From contig CAXXQT010000006.1 in NCBI GenBank assembly GCA_963674575.2, forward strand, positions 434,001 through 498,000: a stretch of 64,000 nucleotides of DNA, given 5' to 3'. Below are positions 26,840-36,533 of the stretch, one piece after another. The notes beneath the pieces are model-generated. The model had not been told where the DNA came from and ran no database searches. It was given only the letters and a program-made list of their open reading frames with translations. Positions within the stretch are counted from its first letter, which is position 1, and the number at the start of each line of letters is the position of its first letter. Source of the stretch: JAAYAY01 sp963674575 (GTDB lineage: Bacteria; Planctomycetota; Planctomycetia; Pirellulales; Thermoguttaceae). The translations under genes and the position numbers were made by a program.

Positions 26840-28390
26840 ATGAGTCACGCCACGGAAAACTCGGATCGCACGCCCCTGGTTCATATGCGCCAGATCGGCA
26901 AGTGCTTTGGACCGGTGCGGGTCCTGGAAGACGTGGAGTTCCGGATTCTACCGGGTGAGGTTCATGTGCTGGCAGGAGAGAACGGCGCCGGCAAGAGCAC
27001 CCTGATCAAGATTTTGGGTGGAGTTCACGCCGCCTTCGAGGGGGCGATCGAGATCGGTGGGCGGACTGTTCGCCCCGGTTCGCCTCAAGGGGCGGCGGCC
27101 CTCGGGGTGGCAGTCATCCACCAGGAATTGTCGCTTGTTCCCAGCATGAGCGTGGCCGACAATCTGTTTCTTGGGCGGCCCCTTGCCTCGGCGGGATTCG
27201 TGCGCGACGGCGACCAGCGCCGTCGCGGGCGACAACTCCTGGAACAACTGGGAGTCGACGTCGACCCGTCGCGTCTCGTCGAGGAACTGCCGATCGGAAC
27301 GCAGCAGCTTGTGGAGATCGCCAAGGCGCTCGCCTACGACGCCAAGGTGATTGTCATGGACGAGCCGACCAGCGCCCTGACCGCACCGGAGGTCGACCAC
27401 CTCTTCAACCGGATCGAAGATCTCAAGAGCCAGGGTTGCGGGATCGTTTACATTTCCCACAAGATGGAAGAGATCGAGCGGATTGCCGATCGGATCACGG
27501 TTCTTCGCGATGGACGGCTTGTCGGTTCCGCTCCGGCCGCGGAACTTCCGCCGGCGGAAATGGTGCGTTGGATGGTGGGCCGCGAGGTCGACAGCCAGTT
27601 TCCCCGTCATGTGCCCCGCGTGGGCGAGCAACGGTTGCTGGTCGAGAACTTCGTCGTGCCCAACCCTCGCCGCGGCGGCGTTCCCCTGGTGGATCAGGTA
27701 TCGCTCGAAGTCCGAGAGGGTGAAATCCTCGGGATTGGCGGTCTGCAGGGATCGGGAGCCAGCCGGTTGTTGCACGGCTTGTTCGACGCCCGGCGCGAAC
27801 GGGCCCGAGGCGACGTTTGGATTGACGGCCAACGGTTCCACCCTAGTACTCCCAACGCGGCAATCCGCCGCGGCTTGGCCCTGCTGACCAGCGATCGGAA
27901 GACGAATGGGTTGGTGCTTTCCATGTCGGTGACGGCCAACAGTACGCTGACCGATTTGCGGCGCCTGTCGGCCCTGGGATGGCGGCGTCCCGCACGGGAA
28001 TGCGCTGCGGCCAGGACCGCGGCCGAGACCCTGGCCCTTCGACCGGCCTCTTTCGAGATGCCCGTTTCCGCCCTCTCCGGCGGCAACCAGCAGAAGGTCG
28101 CCTTGGCCAAGTGGCTTCAGATCGAACCCAAGGTTCTCCTTCTCGACGAGCCCACGCGCGGGATCGATGTGGGGGCCAAGCACGAGATTTACGAACTCCT
28201 GAACCAGTGGACCGCCCAGGGAATCGCCATCGTGCTGATCACGTCGGAAATGCCCGAACTGCTGGCCATGAGTGATCGGATCGTCGTCATGCACCGGGGC
28301 CGGATCACGGCTGAATTCTCCCACGGCGAGGCCACTGCCGATCGGGTCCTGGAAGCGGCCATGGGAGAGACCATGGAAACCAATTCGTAA
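26840..28390 (+). CDS. Sugar ABC importer, ATP-binding protein (RbsA/MglA family)
   Basis: 516 residues, two ABC domains in tandem, the usual length for this family. ATG at 26840 (MSHATENSDRTPLVHMRQIG). Domain 1: Walker A GENGAGKST near residue 47, a degenerate signature (ELPIGTQQLVEIAKAL) and VIVMDEPTSAL. Domain 2 has no intact Walker A but has the signature LSGGNQQKVALAKWL and LLLDEPTRGIDVGAK. This asymmetry is typical of the family. It powers the import of a monosaccharide. The permease and lipoprotein genes follow in the same orientation. Confidence 0.95.
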   Translation: MSHATENSDRTPLVHMRQIGKCFGPVRVLEDVEFRILPGEVHVLAGENGAGKSTLIKILGGVHAAFEGAIEIGGRTVRPGSPQGAAALGVAVIHQELSLVPSMSVADNLFLGRPLASAGFVRDGDQRRRGRQLLEQLGVDVDPSRLVEELPIGTQQLVEIAKALAYDAKVIVMDEPTSALTAPEVDHLFNRIEDLKSQGCGIVYISHKMEEIERIADRITVLRDGRLVGSAPAAELPPAEMVRWMVGREVDSQFPRHVPRVGEQRLLVENFVVPNPRRGGVPLVDQVSLEVREGEILGIGGLQGSGASRLLHGLFDARRERARGDVWIDGQRFHPSTPNAAIRRGLALLTSDRKTNGLVLSMSVTANSTLTDLRRLSALGWRRPARECAAARTAAETLALRPASFEMPVSALSGGNQQKVALAKWLQIEPKVLLLDEPTRGIDVGAKHEIYELLNQWTAQGIAIVLITSEMPELLAMSDRIVVMHRGRITAEFSHGEATADRVLEAAMGETMETNS

Positions 28391-28398
28391 AGCAACGT

Positions 28399-28437
28399 GA
28401 ACCGCAGAATATCGAATATCGAACAAGGAACCGCAGA
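28399..28437. repeat. GAACCGCAGAA repeat, copy 1
   Basis: GAACCGCAGAATATCGAATA and a second GAACCGCAGAA 27 bases later lie directly after the ATPase stop. The same core forms an inverted repeat at 47489-47563. It sits in the 110-base gap between the importer ATPase and permease genes without interrupting either. Confidence 0.6.
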
Positions 28438-28500
28438 AGTCGGAAGAGGTCGAGCGGTAGTTCGTATTGATTGGTCGCCTCGCGGCCGGAGGAGCGTTTC

Positions 28501-29484
28501 GTGTTATCCAAGATTCTTCGCTTTGTGACGAGTCCGGCAGGCAGAGCCCTGATTGCCTTGGGGCTGGTTCTCATTCTGGGGCTGGTGTTCCACGCCGACG
28601 GGGCGTTTTACAAGGCCGGCACGCATCGCGACGCCCTTCGGCAAACCTCGGTCTACGGGATCCTTGCCTGCGGCATGACGCTGGTGATCATCACGGGCGG
28701 GATCGATCTGGCCGTGGGGAGCGTGTTGGGGCTGACGGCCGTTTGCTTCGCCCTGATGACGATCCACTGGGGCTGGCCGGCGTGGCAGGCGATTCTGGCG
28801 TCGATGGCCATTGGTGCGGCGTGCGGAGCAGTCTCGGGCTCGCTGACCTCGGGGGCCAAGATCCAGCCCTTCATTGCCACCCTGGCGATGATGGTTTTCG
28901 CTCGGGGCCTCGCCAAGTGGATCAGCGGCGGCATGAAGATCTCTCAGGCCGTGCAGAACGAAGACGGAACCTACCGCTACGTCGACCTTCCCGAGGTCTT
29001 CAAATGGATCGATTCGAAGATCCTCGGTGACAGTGTTTCGATGGTCACGGTGATCTTCCTGGTCTGCGTAGCTGTCACCTGGGTTTTGCTCGCCCGCCAC
29101 CGCTGGGGACGGGAACTCTACGCGATCGGCGGCAACGAAGAGGCCGCCCGGCTTTCCGGAGTTCGGGTTTTCAGTTCCAAGACCCTGGCCTACCTGGCCT
29201 GCGGAACCTTGGCGGCCGTGGCCGGGATCTGCCAGGCGGCGCAGGCCCAGCAGGGCGACCCTGAAGCCGGGAGCACCTATGAATTGACGGCCATCGCGAT
29301 CGTGGTGATTGGCGGCACGAACCTGATGGGCGGACGGGGGGGAATCGGCCTGACCCTGATCGGCACCTTGACAATCGGTTATCTGGATAAGATTCTCAGT
29401 ATCAACGCGGTTCCCGAGGCCGGTCGCCTCATGCTCACGGGCATCATCGTCGTCGCCGCTGTTCTCACGCAACGGCGGCAATAA
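28501..29484 (+). CDS. Sugar ABC importer, permease (RbsC family)
   Basis: 327 residues, about ten transmembrane helices. I chose the GTG at 28501, with GGAGGAG 6 bases upstream; an in-frame TTG at 28471 is not preceded by such a site. Family features: ACGMTLVIITGGIDLAVGSV near residues 55-75, AKIQPFIATLAMM, and a cytoplasmic coupling segment GGNEEAARLSGVRV. The C-terminal half has IAIVVIGGTNLMGGRGG. It forms the channel of the importer with the ATPase upstream and the binding protein downstream. Confidence 0.93.
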   Translation: MLSKILRFVTSPAGRALIALGLVLILGLVFHADGAFYKAGTHRDALRQTSVYGILACGMTLVIITGGIDLAVGSVLGLTAVCFALMTIHWGWPAWQAILASMAIGAACGAVSGSLTSGAKIQPFIATLAMMVFARGLAKWISGGMKISQAVQNEDGTYRYVDLPEVFKWIDSKILGDSVSMVTVIFLVCVAVTWVLLARHRWGRELYAIGGNEEAARLSGVRVFSSKTLAYLACGTLAAVAGICQAAQAQQGDPEAGSTYELTAIAIVVIGGTNLMGGRGGIGLTLIGTLTIGYLDKILSINAVPEAGRLMLTGIIVVAAVLTQRRQ

Positions 29485-29629
29485 GCACTTTGGGAAAAGG
29501 CTTGGGGCCGAAATCGCCTTTCGCTGCTGGGCTTGCCCGGCGTTTCATACTACACTGTCGGCTGAAGAACATCAGGCATCGGCCTGCGATCGGTCGGGCC
29601 TGCTGAACGTTTACCCAAAGGAATCCAAG

Positions 29630-30613
29630 ATGACACGCCCATATCTCCTCCGTGCGACCACCGTTCTGCTGTTCGCTGCCGCGTTGATTGTCTCCACCGG
29701 TTGCCCCTCGCAGTCCGACACACCTTCGCCCAGCAGCGGCGAGGCTGGCGTTTCGTCGGACGCCAAGTACACGATCGGCATGAGCCAGTGCAATCGCAAC
29801 GAACCGTGGCGTGTGCAGATGGACCTGGACGTGGAGAAGGCCGCCGAGGCCCATCCGGAAATCAAGGTGATCTTCAAGGATGCCCAGAACGACGAACTCC
29901 GCCAGCGGAGCCACGTGGAGGAATACGTTGCCGCCGGAGTCGACCTGATCATCATCAGCCCCAAGGAAGCGGCTCCCTTGACCGAGCCGGTGGCGAAGGC
30001 GATGGAAGCGGGCATTCCCGTCATTGTTCTCGACCGGGCCGTGCTCGGTGACCGATTCACGTGCTTCATCGGGGCGGACAACAAGAAGATTGGCGAGGCT
30101 GCCGGCAAGTGGATTGTCGAAAAACTCGGCGGCAAGGGGAAGGTGGTTGAGTTGAAAGGCCTGATGACATCGACGCCGGGCCAGGATCGCCACAGCGGAT
30201 TCGTGGAAGGGATCAAGGGAAGTGATCTCGAGGTGGTTTTCGAGGCCGACATGAAGTGGCTCGAACCGGACGCCCGCAAGGAAATGGAATCGGCGCTGGC
30301 CCGGCACGACAAGATCGACGCCGTCTATGCCCATAACGATCCCGGCGCTCACGGCGCCTACCTGGCGGCCAAGGCCGCGGGTCGCGAGAAGGAAATGCTC
30401 TTTGTCGGCATCGACGCTCTGCCCCAGGAGGGCGTGGCCTATGTGAGCCAGGGCATTCTCAACGCCACGTTCCAGTATCCCACCGGCGGCCAGGAGGCCA
30501 TCGACATGGCCCTCAAGATCCTTGCCGGTGAGGAAGTGCCCAAGCACATCACCCTCGGCTCCCGCCTCTTCACCAAGGAAAACGTCGCCTCCGGCGGCGA
30601 AGCCATCGAGTAG
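29630..30613 (+). CDS. Sugar ABC importer, lipoprotein substrate-binding protein (RbsB-like)
   Basis: 327 residues. The lipoprotein signal ends at a lipobox-like VSTGC (Cys near residue 25), so it is anchored to a membrane. The two-lobed periplasmic-binding fold of type I is clear: YTIGMSQCNRNEPWRVQM, VDLIIISPKEAAPLT, GIPVIVLDRAV, FIGADNKKIGEAAGKWI, and AVYAHNDPGAHGAYLAAKA. Binding-pocket residues resemble monosaccharide binders. It is 145 bases behind the permease gene, the third gene of a complete importer. Confidence 0.93.
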   Translation: MTRPYLLRATTVLLFAAALIVSTGCPSQSDTPSPSSGEAGVSSDAKYTIGMSQCNRNEPWRVQMDLDVEKAAEAHPEIKVIFKDAQNDELRQRSHVEEYVAAGVDLIIISPKEAAPLTEPVAKAMEAGIPVIVLDRAVLGDRFTCFIGADNKKIGEAAGKWIVEKLGGKGKVVELKGLMTSTPGQDRHSGFVEGIKGSDLEVVFEADMKWLEPDARKEMESALARHDKIDAVYAHNDPGAHGAYLAAKAAGREKEMLFVGIDALPQEGVAYVSQGILNATFQYPTGGQEAIDMALKILAGEEVPKHITLGSRLFTKENVASGGEAIE

Positions 30614-30617
30614 CTCC

Positions 30618-30842
30618 GTTGGAGTCCAGGTTTCAGCCTGCAATTCGTTGGAGTCCAGGCTTTGGCCTGCCGGGAAATGGAGAATCGTCGCCGCTTTGGC
30701 GGCCGGTACGACGGAGCGTGCCTGCTATCGTTTGTAGCGGTGGCATCCTTGCCGCCGTTTGCTTCGACTCGTTGATCTGCTTGGCGGACGGCACGACGGA
30801 GCGTGCCTGCTACTTTGGTTGGAGTCCAGGCTTCAGCGTCTG
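30618..30842. repeat. Cluster of two dispersed repeat types (GTTGGAGTCCAGG and GACGGAGCGTGCC)
   Basis: GTTGGAGTCCAGG(T/C)TT occurs three times (30618, 30647, 30818), each followed by CAGC or GGCC and CTGC. A second type, ACGACGGAGCGTGCCTGCTA, occurs at about 30707-30726 and 30793-30812. The last copies overlap the 3' end of the GxGYxYP gene on the other strand, so its stop codon and the codons for LKPGLQ lie in repeat sequence. Confidence 0.8.
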
Positions 30843-32723
30843 CAGGTAGATTCGATACAGTTCGAAGAACGTTGGTGCGTCCAGCAGTTCAACCTTCGGA
30901 TCGAGCCGATTCATTTCCTCAACGACGTTCACGTACCACGTGGGCGTTTTGAGGATGTTGCGGAACCAGTGGAAGGGCGGAATGCCCGCTTTTTGACGTT
31001 CTGCGATCCGGTCCATGACGTGCCTTGCGGCGGCGGCAGGATCACCCTCGTTCACGTCGTGGTCGTGACGCAGGATCGGCATGTTCTTGTAGATCGCCGT
31101 CGCCGGGCCTCGTTGGGGAACGATGCCGTTGGGGCTGAACGACGCGTAGCAGTCCAGCCCGGCCTCGTTCAGTTCGGGGCCGTGCGCGTAGATAATGAAC
31201 CCGGTGATGCTCAGGCCCCAGCGATCGAAGCAGGTGCGATTGTGCCGTCCCCAGGCTTCCAACCCGCTGGGCAGGCCCGAGATTTCCCGCGGTTCCTGGA
31301 GCATGCCCGGCTCGCAGTAGCCGGCGCCGTTGTCGGCCGCTGCGAAGTAGTCGTTCGCCGTCGCCGTCTTGCGCAGCCAATCCATTGCCATTGGGGCTCG
31401 GCGATCGAGAATCGGGCTGATTGACCACATGAGCGGCACCTTGCCGCGATTGGGATCGTTCCAGATGTCGGGCATACGCTGATAGAGCCAGGCCGCACAG
31501 TCGTAGTCACCTACGTAGAAGACGACGAACTGGCGCCCCCGGAAGTCGACCTTGCCGTCCGTGGTCAGGTAGCCTCGCTTCCGAAGGCTCTCGTGCGTTA
31601 CCCATTCCTGCGGATATTTCTCTTCCAGCGGGTAATGGGCGAAGAAGGAGGCGTTGGCCATGGCCCCGTAACCAATCGCGTCGGCGTCCATGTAGCCGTT
31701 GTAGGCGCTGATGATCTTGCCGTATTCCCATTCGCACGGGACCGGCTCATGACTGCCGCCGGCCTGGCCGTGGCTGGTGTACTTGTGCGCCCACGGCACG
31801 AACCCGCCGATGTGGATCATCCTTTCCCGCCCGCCATGATGATAGGCGGAGAGGAGCAACTCCTTGAGTGTTTCCAGGTCGGTGCCCGGCTTCTGGTTCG
31901 GGTCGTCAACCGGCGTTTCATCGCCCCAGACGTGGAGATCGAAGAAGAAGGCCCGCTTGCTGATGAAGAAATCGTGATTCGTCAGGCAGTGATGATTCGG
32001 CACGGCAAGCCGCGGCTGCTCGATCCAATACTGATCGAGGTAGTAGGCGCCGAATGCCCCGTCGCACAGGCCCGCGTCAAGGTATTGCTTCTTCATCCAG
32101 AGATAGGCGTCGCACTTGGCCGAGCCGGTGGACGGCCGATCGGTTCCGGGAATCACGCCCTTGCCCGCAAACAGGGGCTCCCCGTTCTCTCCCACAAGCC
32201 GGCGTTTTACTGTCAATCGCGGTCCGCTGGCAACCAGGCGAGAGTAGAGCGAATCGGGAGACGGATCGAATCGGACGGGCAGGAGGTTTTCGACGCCCGC
32301 AATGGTCGAGGCCACGTTGCTCGTTGCCGGCACATTCGGATCGTAGAGCACGACACCGCCAAAGCTGTCCCGGAACAGTTCGACGAGTTCCTCCAGAGAC
32401 GCGACTTGCTCGACAGGCCGTCCAGCGAGCCACGCGTCCGGGGCGGTCATCTTCTCCAGCCAGTAGTCGTCGATGTTCTGGGCAAAGTGCGGCGATTGGA
32501 CGAAGCGGACGTAGAGTCGCGGGGCCTCGCGATTGACGATCCCCTGCAGGGCCGCCACGGCGTGGCAATGATCCCAGGCCATACGAACCTGGGCCGGATC
32601 GGCCATGTTCGCTTTGGCGGCGTAGGTGAGATCGTAGAGCCGGATCGGCTCCGGATCACCTCCGAATCCAGGTCCCGTGAGCAAGAGAACAATGGCTATT
32701 TGCAGGAGGAACAATTTCCGCAT
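30810..32723 (-). CDS. Secreted GxGYxYP-domain protein (putative glycoside hydrolase)
   Basis: 637 residues. I chose the ATG at 32723, giving signal peptide MRKLFLLQIAIVLLLTGPG; the frame is open 291 bases further upstream but that part runs into a palindromic repeat and looks non-coding. The N-terminal domain (about 30-290) resembles the GxGYxYP N-terminal family (ALQGIVNREAPRLYVR). The C-terminal domain has DNGAGYCEPG, matching the G-x-G-Y motif with Cys-Glu in place of the usual x-Tyr before Pro. Members are thought to act on carbohydrates; activity is not established. The last eight residues (LKPGLQPK) come from a dispersed repeat. Confidence 0.72.
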   Translation of the reverse strand: MRKLFLLQIAIVLLLTGPGFGGDPEPIRLYDLTYAAKANMADPAQVRMAWDHCHAVAALQGIVNREAPRLYVRFVQSPHFAQNIDDYWLEKMTAPDAWLAGRPVEQVASLEELVELFRDSFGGVVLYDPNVPATSNVASTIAGVENLLPVRFDPSPDSLYSRLVASGPRLTVKRRLVGENGEPLFAGKGVIPGTDRPSTGSAKCDAYLWMKKQYLDAGLCDGAFGAYYLDQYWIEQPRLAVPNHHCLTNHDFFISKRAFFFDLHVWGDETPVDDPNQKPGTDLETLKELLLSAYHHGGRERMIHIGGFVPWAHKYTSHGQAGGSHEPVPCEWEYGKIISAYNGYMDADAIGYGAMANASFFAHYPLEEKYPQEWVTHESLRKRGYLTTDGKVDFRGRQFVVFYVGDYDCAAWLYQRMPDIWNDPNRGKVPLMWSISPILDRRAPMAMDWLRKTATANDYFAAADNGAGYCEPGMLQEPREISGLPSGLEAWGRHNRTCFDRWGLSITGFIIYAHGPELNEAGLDCYASFSPNGIVPQRGPATAIYKNMPILRHDHDVNEGDPAAAARHVMDRIAERQKAGIPPFHWFRNILKTPTWYVNVVEEMNRLDPKVELLDAPTFFELYRIYLQTLKPGLQPK

Positions 32724-32935
32724 TTTGATTTTCCGCAGGTTGGGTTGCAGGTGGGAATGGGGTCGACGGGCTAATTTCGCGATCTGTCGTAAATTCAAGA
32801 CAGCAGCGGTTGGAAGAGAAGAGTATAACACCACGGAGGACTCAGAGGACACGGAGGAAGATTGGTGAGGTAGCGGGATGGTCTGATGGGGAGGTGTAAC
32901 TGTCGAGCCGTAGGGGCCGATCCGAAGATTCGAAA

Positions 32936-33006
32936 AGCCCGGCTGCTGACGGCACTCCGGCTGATAGGGCGACGTAGGTAACGAGAATTGGGGAAGCAGC
33001 CGGGCT
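32936..33006. repeat. AGCCCGGCT palindromic repeat
   Basis: AGCCCGGCTGCT at 32936 and AGCAGCCGGGCT ending at 33006 are the complementary ends of a hairpin of about 70 bases, like those at 20558 and 52441. It lies between the YhaN-like gene stop and the GxGYxYP gene start, both on the minus strand. Confidence 0.8.
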
Positions 33007-33029
33007 GAATGCAAGTGGCGGGCACCTGT

Positions 33030-36000
33030 TCACGTTCTTTGCACCTTGCCGCCGGCGAGAACGCAATCCACGAGCTTTGCGAGCCTTGCTCGGCGGAGCA
33101 GTCCGCGGTCCAGTTCGTCGAAGAGTTGGACCCGTGTGCGGTCGTGGATTGCTTCCGGGGCTAGGGGATCGTCTTCCGCGAGGTAGCCATTGGTGGCCAG
33201 ATACTCGGCCAAGGCCTCCCGTTTGTCGCTGCGAAAGCCGCGGACTTCGCCCTGTTCGAGGGCGTCGATCAGCTTTCGGGCATCGCGGTCGAGGCTTTCG
33301 GCAAGTTCATCCACGCGGTCGAGGTAGACGTCGCTGACGGCCCCCGAGTCGGCCAGGGCCGCCCGGTCCACAGGCTCCCCGCGACCGATTCGCCAGAGGC
33401 CGACGGCCGTCTCGATCGCCCTTGCGGCCGCCTCGGCCCGGTGATAGACCCGCGAATCGCGACGAACGGTTCCCGCGTGCCCGTAGGAGGCAAGGGTCTG
33501 CAACTGGCCCCAGCGGTTGATTCCCGCTTCCAGGAGCCGATAGACCAGGTCGACGTCGTCGATCAGGTACCAGATATGGAGATTGCCCGCCTCGTCGCGA
33601 GGGTCGATGGCGGGGACCTGGAGCCGCCGGCCGTATTCGGCCCACTCCAGTCCTTCCGGACGAGGCACCGGCAGCGGTTCCGGTCGGTCGAAGCGGATTG
33701 GGGGAACCCGTTCGGCCTCGCTGAACTTGCGGATCTCGGCCAGATCGATCAGGCGGTTAGGTACGTCCTCGCAACGGCGCAGCAGCTCGCGCCATTTGCC
33801 CACCTCGTCGTGCTGGGCCGTGAAGTAGAAAACCTGCCGGCCGTCGCGGCAGATCTCGATCACCGCGTCGATGATCTCCCGGGCGCGGCGTTCGTCGCTG
33901 TTGCCGAGCGTTTCGTCGAGCACGAGCGGCACTTTCACGCCCTGTTCCTGCTGCTCCACGAAGGCCACGCGAACGGCAAGTAAGAGTTGCAGACGGGTGC
34001 CGCTCGAAAGCTCGTCGAGGGCCAGGCCTTCGCAACGGGACGTGTCGAAGGCTCGGAACTCGGGTGGGTCGGCCTGGTGAACGTGCAGTTCGTAGCGGCC
34101 GTGGGTGATTCGGGCAAACAGGCTCCGGGCACGCTTGAGAACTCCCGGCAGTTCCTCCTGCTGGTGTTCGACAAGGAAATCCGCCAACACGCTGCCGACC
34201 AGGGCGTCGTGGTCCAGGGACCGTTGGGCCCTGAGGGCGTCGGCCGCCTCGGCCTGTTCCGCCAGCCGGCCTTCCAGGTCCGTGCTGTGCCTGGCCGCGT
34301 CGATGGCCTCTTCGATTCCACCGATCTCCTGGTTGATCCGTTCGAGCTTCGCCGCCGCCGTGCGGCACTGTTGATGGCGAACTTCCAGTTCTTCCAATCC
34401 AAGCGATAGCAGTTCGGGACGATCCGCCAACGCCGCTTCGAGCAGGCCGAGATTGTGTTCCGCCAGCCGCAACTCGTCGGCCACCTCGTTGTAGCGCTCG
34501 CGCTGGCGAGCCCAGTCGCGAAGCAAGGATTCCTCTTCTGGGGTCAAGCCGGTGCGTGCAAAGAGTTCTCTCTGTTCGGCTGCCAGATCCTCCATTTCCC
34601 GCGTGATCAGTTCGAGATTGGCGACGCTGTCGAGAGCCGTTTCGGCCGCGTTTCGCTGGCGCTGGCCGCGGGCTTCAAGCGAATCGACCCGGGCGTGGGC
34701 CTCGTCGGCGTCGCGAGCCTGGGACACGTGGAAGTTTGCCAAAGCCTCGTTGATTTCGTCGAGCAGGTCGCGAAACTGGGCTCGTGCCGTCTGGATAGCG
34801 GTGCGGGCCTCGCTTCCACGCTGCTGGGCCTCCCGAAACCGGTTGAGGTTTCCTGCCGTTAGCACGAGCGAAGCGTCGTCGCTGTCTGCATCGAGCCCGA
34901 GCCGCTCGATCCAGCGACTGCGTTCTTCGTCGAACTGGTCGTCCCGATCGAGAAGGGCCTCGATCCGGTCGGCAAGTCGCGTCCAACGAGATTCCTTTTC
35001 CCGAGTGATCGTGGCCTGATCGAATCGCTGCTGGAGGTCCCGGACGAAGGCTCGAACGGTCGCGGCCGCCCATTCCGAGGGCGAATCAATTCCCAGACTT
35101 TCGTAGTCGTGTTGGAACTCCGCGCGGCGATCGAGGACCTCGGCCGAATGAGGACGAAAGGCCCAGCCGATCATCCCGGCTCCCACGAGCGTGAGAAGAA
35201 GCCACGACCCGCTCGCCATTACGGTCATGACGATGGAAAGTACGATTAGCGCAACGCCGACCACGGTGAAATGGAGGGCGTATCGGCTGTCGCTTCCCGT
35301 CCCCACATGGGTTACGCCGAGCCAACGATGCAGCAGAATGACTCCCTCGTGCAACCGTTCCGGATCGGCCTGGTCGGGGGTGTCGTCGGCCACATCAAGC
35401 CACTGGCGCAGGGCTTCCTCGGCCGTCCGCTCGGCACGATGTTTTTCGACCCGCCGGGCAAACGTGAAAAACTCCTGGACCGCGGAGGCGTCAAGCCGAT
35501 CCGCCTGATCCGGCCCCACGTCGGGACCTAGGTGGGTCCGTGCCGCTTCCAGATCGCGCTCTGCCTGATGGTCTGCCTCTTCGCGGCGATCGATCTCGTC
35601 GCGGAGAACGGCCAGACGGCGGCATTTGAGCCGCAACGCGGTGATGAACCCCTCAGGCAATCCGTCGTCCGGAAGATCGGCCGCCGCCAGTTGGCGATCC
35701 GCCTTTTCGCGGCGTGATTCCTCCTTGCGCCGGCGCATTCGCGTGGCTTCGAGCGCCTTGTGGATCTGGTCGAGTCGCTCCACGTCGTGGTGGGAGACCC
35801 GGGCCACACCGGCAGGAAACACGCGGAGCTGATTGCGGATCTCGGCAACTTGCTCTTCGGCTTCTCGGCGTTGGACGGCCTTATCGAGGAGCGCCATTTC
35901 GGCTTGCCCCTCTTCGGCCGCTGCCTTTTCGGCTTTCAGCCGCTTGAGATTTGCTTGCCGCTCGATCAATTCGTCCTGGCGGCGAAGGGCGGCCTGGTAG

Positions 36001-36533
36001 CGTTTCTCAGCCTGGGCCAGTTCTTTCGTGAGCTTTCCCCGTCGCGTCGGCTGGCGACTGAAACCGAGTGCCTTCCGCGCCGCCGAAACATCGTAGCCCC
36101 CGGAAAGCTCCCGCACGATCTGGCTGGCCAGGTCGTGGTCGTGCTCCGTGCGGATCAGGTCCTGCAGGGCCAGCACATGGCGATCGCCGATGTCGGGCGG
36201 AGCCAGCTTGGGATAGTCGGTCGGCGCGCTGTGAGCCCGGTCAATCGCCCGAATTCGTCCCGAATCGCAATCCAGTTCCAATTGGCGACCGTTCACTTCG
36301 GCCGACGCTCGTAGCGAGACGTGATCGCTGGCGCCCTCACCCGGTCGCAGCAAGTGGTGAATCGCTTTGCCCAGCGTCGTCTTGCCCGAGGCATTCGGCC
36401 CGTAGATCACGTTGATTCCCGAGGACAATTCCGGCAGCGCAAGATCCCCCCGCTGAAAACCGGGCATCCGGCGAATCTCGATCGACGTGAAAAACGCAGC
36501 GGTGGGTTTCATGGCGTGTGGGTCAGATGTCAT
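33030..36533 (-). CDS. YhaN/SbcC-like ATPase with central membrane hairpin and C-terminal extension
   Basis: 1167 residues. Walker A YGPNASGKTTLGK near residue 47 is followed by long coiled coils (about 165-410). Two hydrophobic helices follow (about 422-440 and 445-463), as in YhaN proteins, then more coiled coil. The second half of the ATPase has signature LSSGTRLQLLLAV near 841 and Walker B VPLVLDETLGNSDE near 873. Residues about 920-1167 are an extra region not in short YhaN proteins (IWYLIDDVDLVYRLLEAGIN...). It pairs with the overlapping phosphoesterase gene (11-base overlap) as an SbcCD-like nuclease complex for DNA repair or processing. An in-frame ATG at 36512 is an alternative start. 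Confidence 0.82.
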   Translation of the reverse strand: MTSDPHAMKPTAAFFTSIEIRRMPGFQRGDLALPELSSGINVIYGPNASGKTTLGKAIHHLLRPGEGASDHVSLRASAEVNGRQLELDCDSGRIRAIDRAHSAPTDYPKLAPPDIGDRHVLALQDLIRTEHDHDLASQIVRELSGGYDVSAARKALGFSRQPTRRGKLTKELAQAEKRYQAALRRQDELIERQANLKRLKAEKAAAEEGQAEMALLDKAVQRREAEEQVAEIRNQLRVFPAGVARVSHHDVERLDQIHKALEATRMRRRKEESRREKADRQLAAADLPDDGLPEGFITALRLKCRRLAVLRDEIDRREEADHQAERDLEAARTHLGPDVGPDQADRLDASAVQEFFTFARRVEKHRAERTAEEALRQWLDVADDTPDQADPERLHEGVILLHRWLGVTHVGTGSDSRYALHFTVVGVALIVLSIVMTVMASGSWLLLTLVGAGMIGWAFRPHSAEVLDRRAEFQHDYESLGIDSPSEWAAATVRAFVRDLQQRFDQATITREKESRWTRLADRIEALLDRDDQFDEERSRWIERLGLDADSDDASLVLTAGNLNRFREAQQRGSEARTAIQTARAQFRDLLDEINEALANFHVSQARDADEAHARVDSLEARGQRQRNAAETALDSVANLELITREMEDLAAEQRELFARTGLTPEEESLLRDWARQRERYNEVADELRLAEHNLGLLEAALADRPELLSLGLEELEVRHQQCRTAAAKLERINQEIGGIEEAIDAARHSTDLEGRLAEQAEAADALRAQRSLDHDALVGSVLADFLVEHQQEELPGVLKRARSLFARITHGRYELHVHQADPPEFRAFDTSRCEGLALDELSSGTRLQLLLAVRVAFVEQQEQGVKVPLVLDETLGNSDERRAREIIDAVIEICRDGRQVFYFTAQHDEVGKWRELLRRCEDVPNRLIDLAEIRKFSEAERVPPIRFDRPEPLPVPRPEGLEWAEYGRRLQVPAIDPRDEAGNLHIWYLIDDVDLVYRLLEAGINRWGQLQTLASYGHAGTVRRDSRVYHRAEAAARAIETAVGLWRIGRGEPVDRAALADSGAVSDVYLDRVDELAESLDRDARKLIDALEQGEVRGFRSDKREALAEYLATNGYLAEDDPLAPEAIHDRTRVQLFDELDRGLLRRARLAKLVDCVLAGGKVQRT

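Noticed and set aside
32724..33014. N-terminal extension of the GxGYxYP protein
   Set aside because: The frame is open, but this part overlaps a palindromic repeat and would bury the signal peptide.
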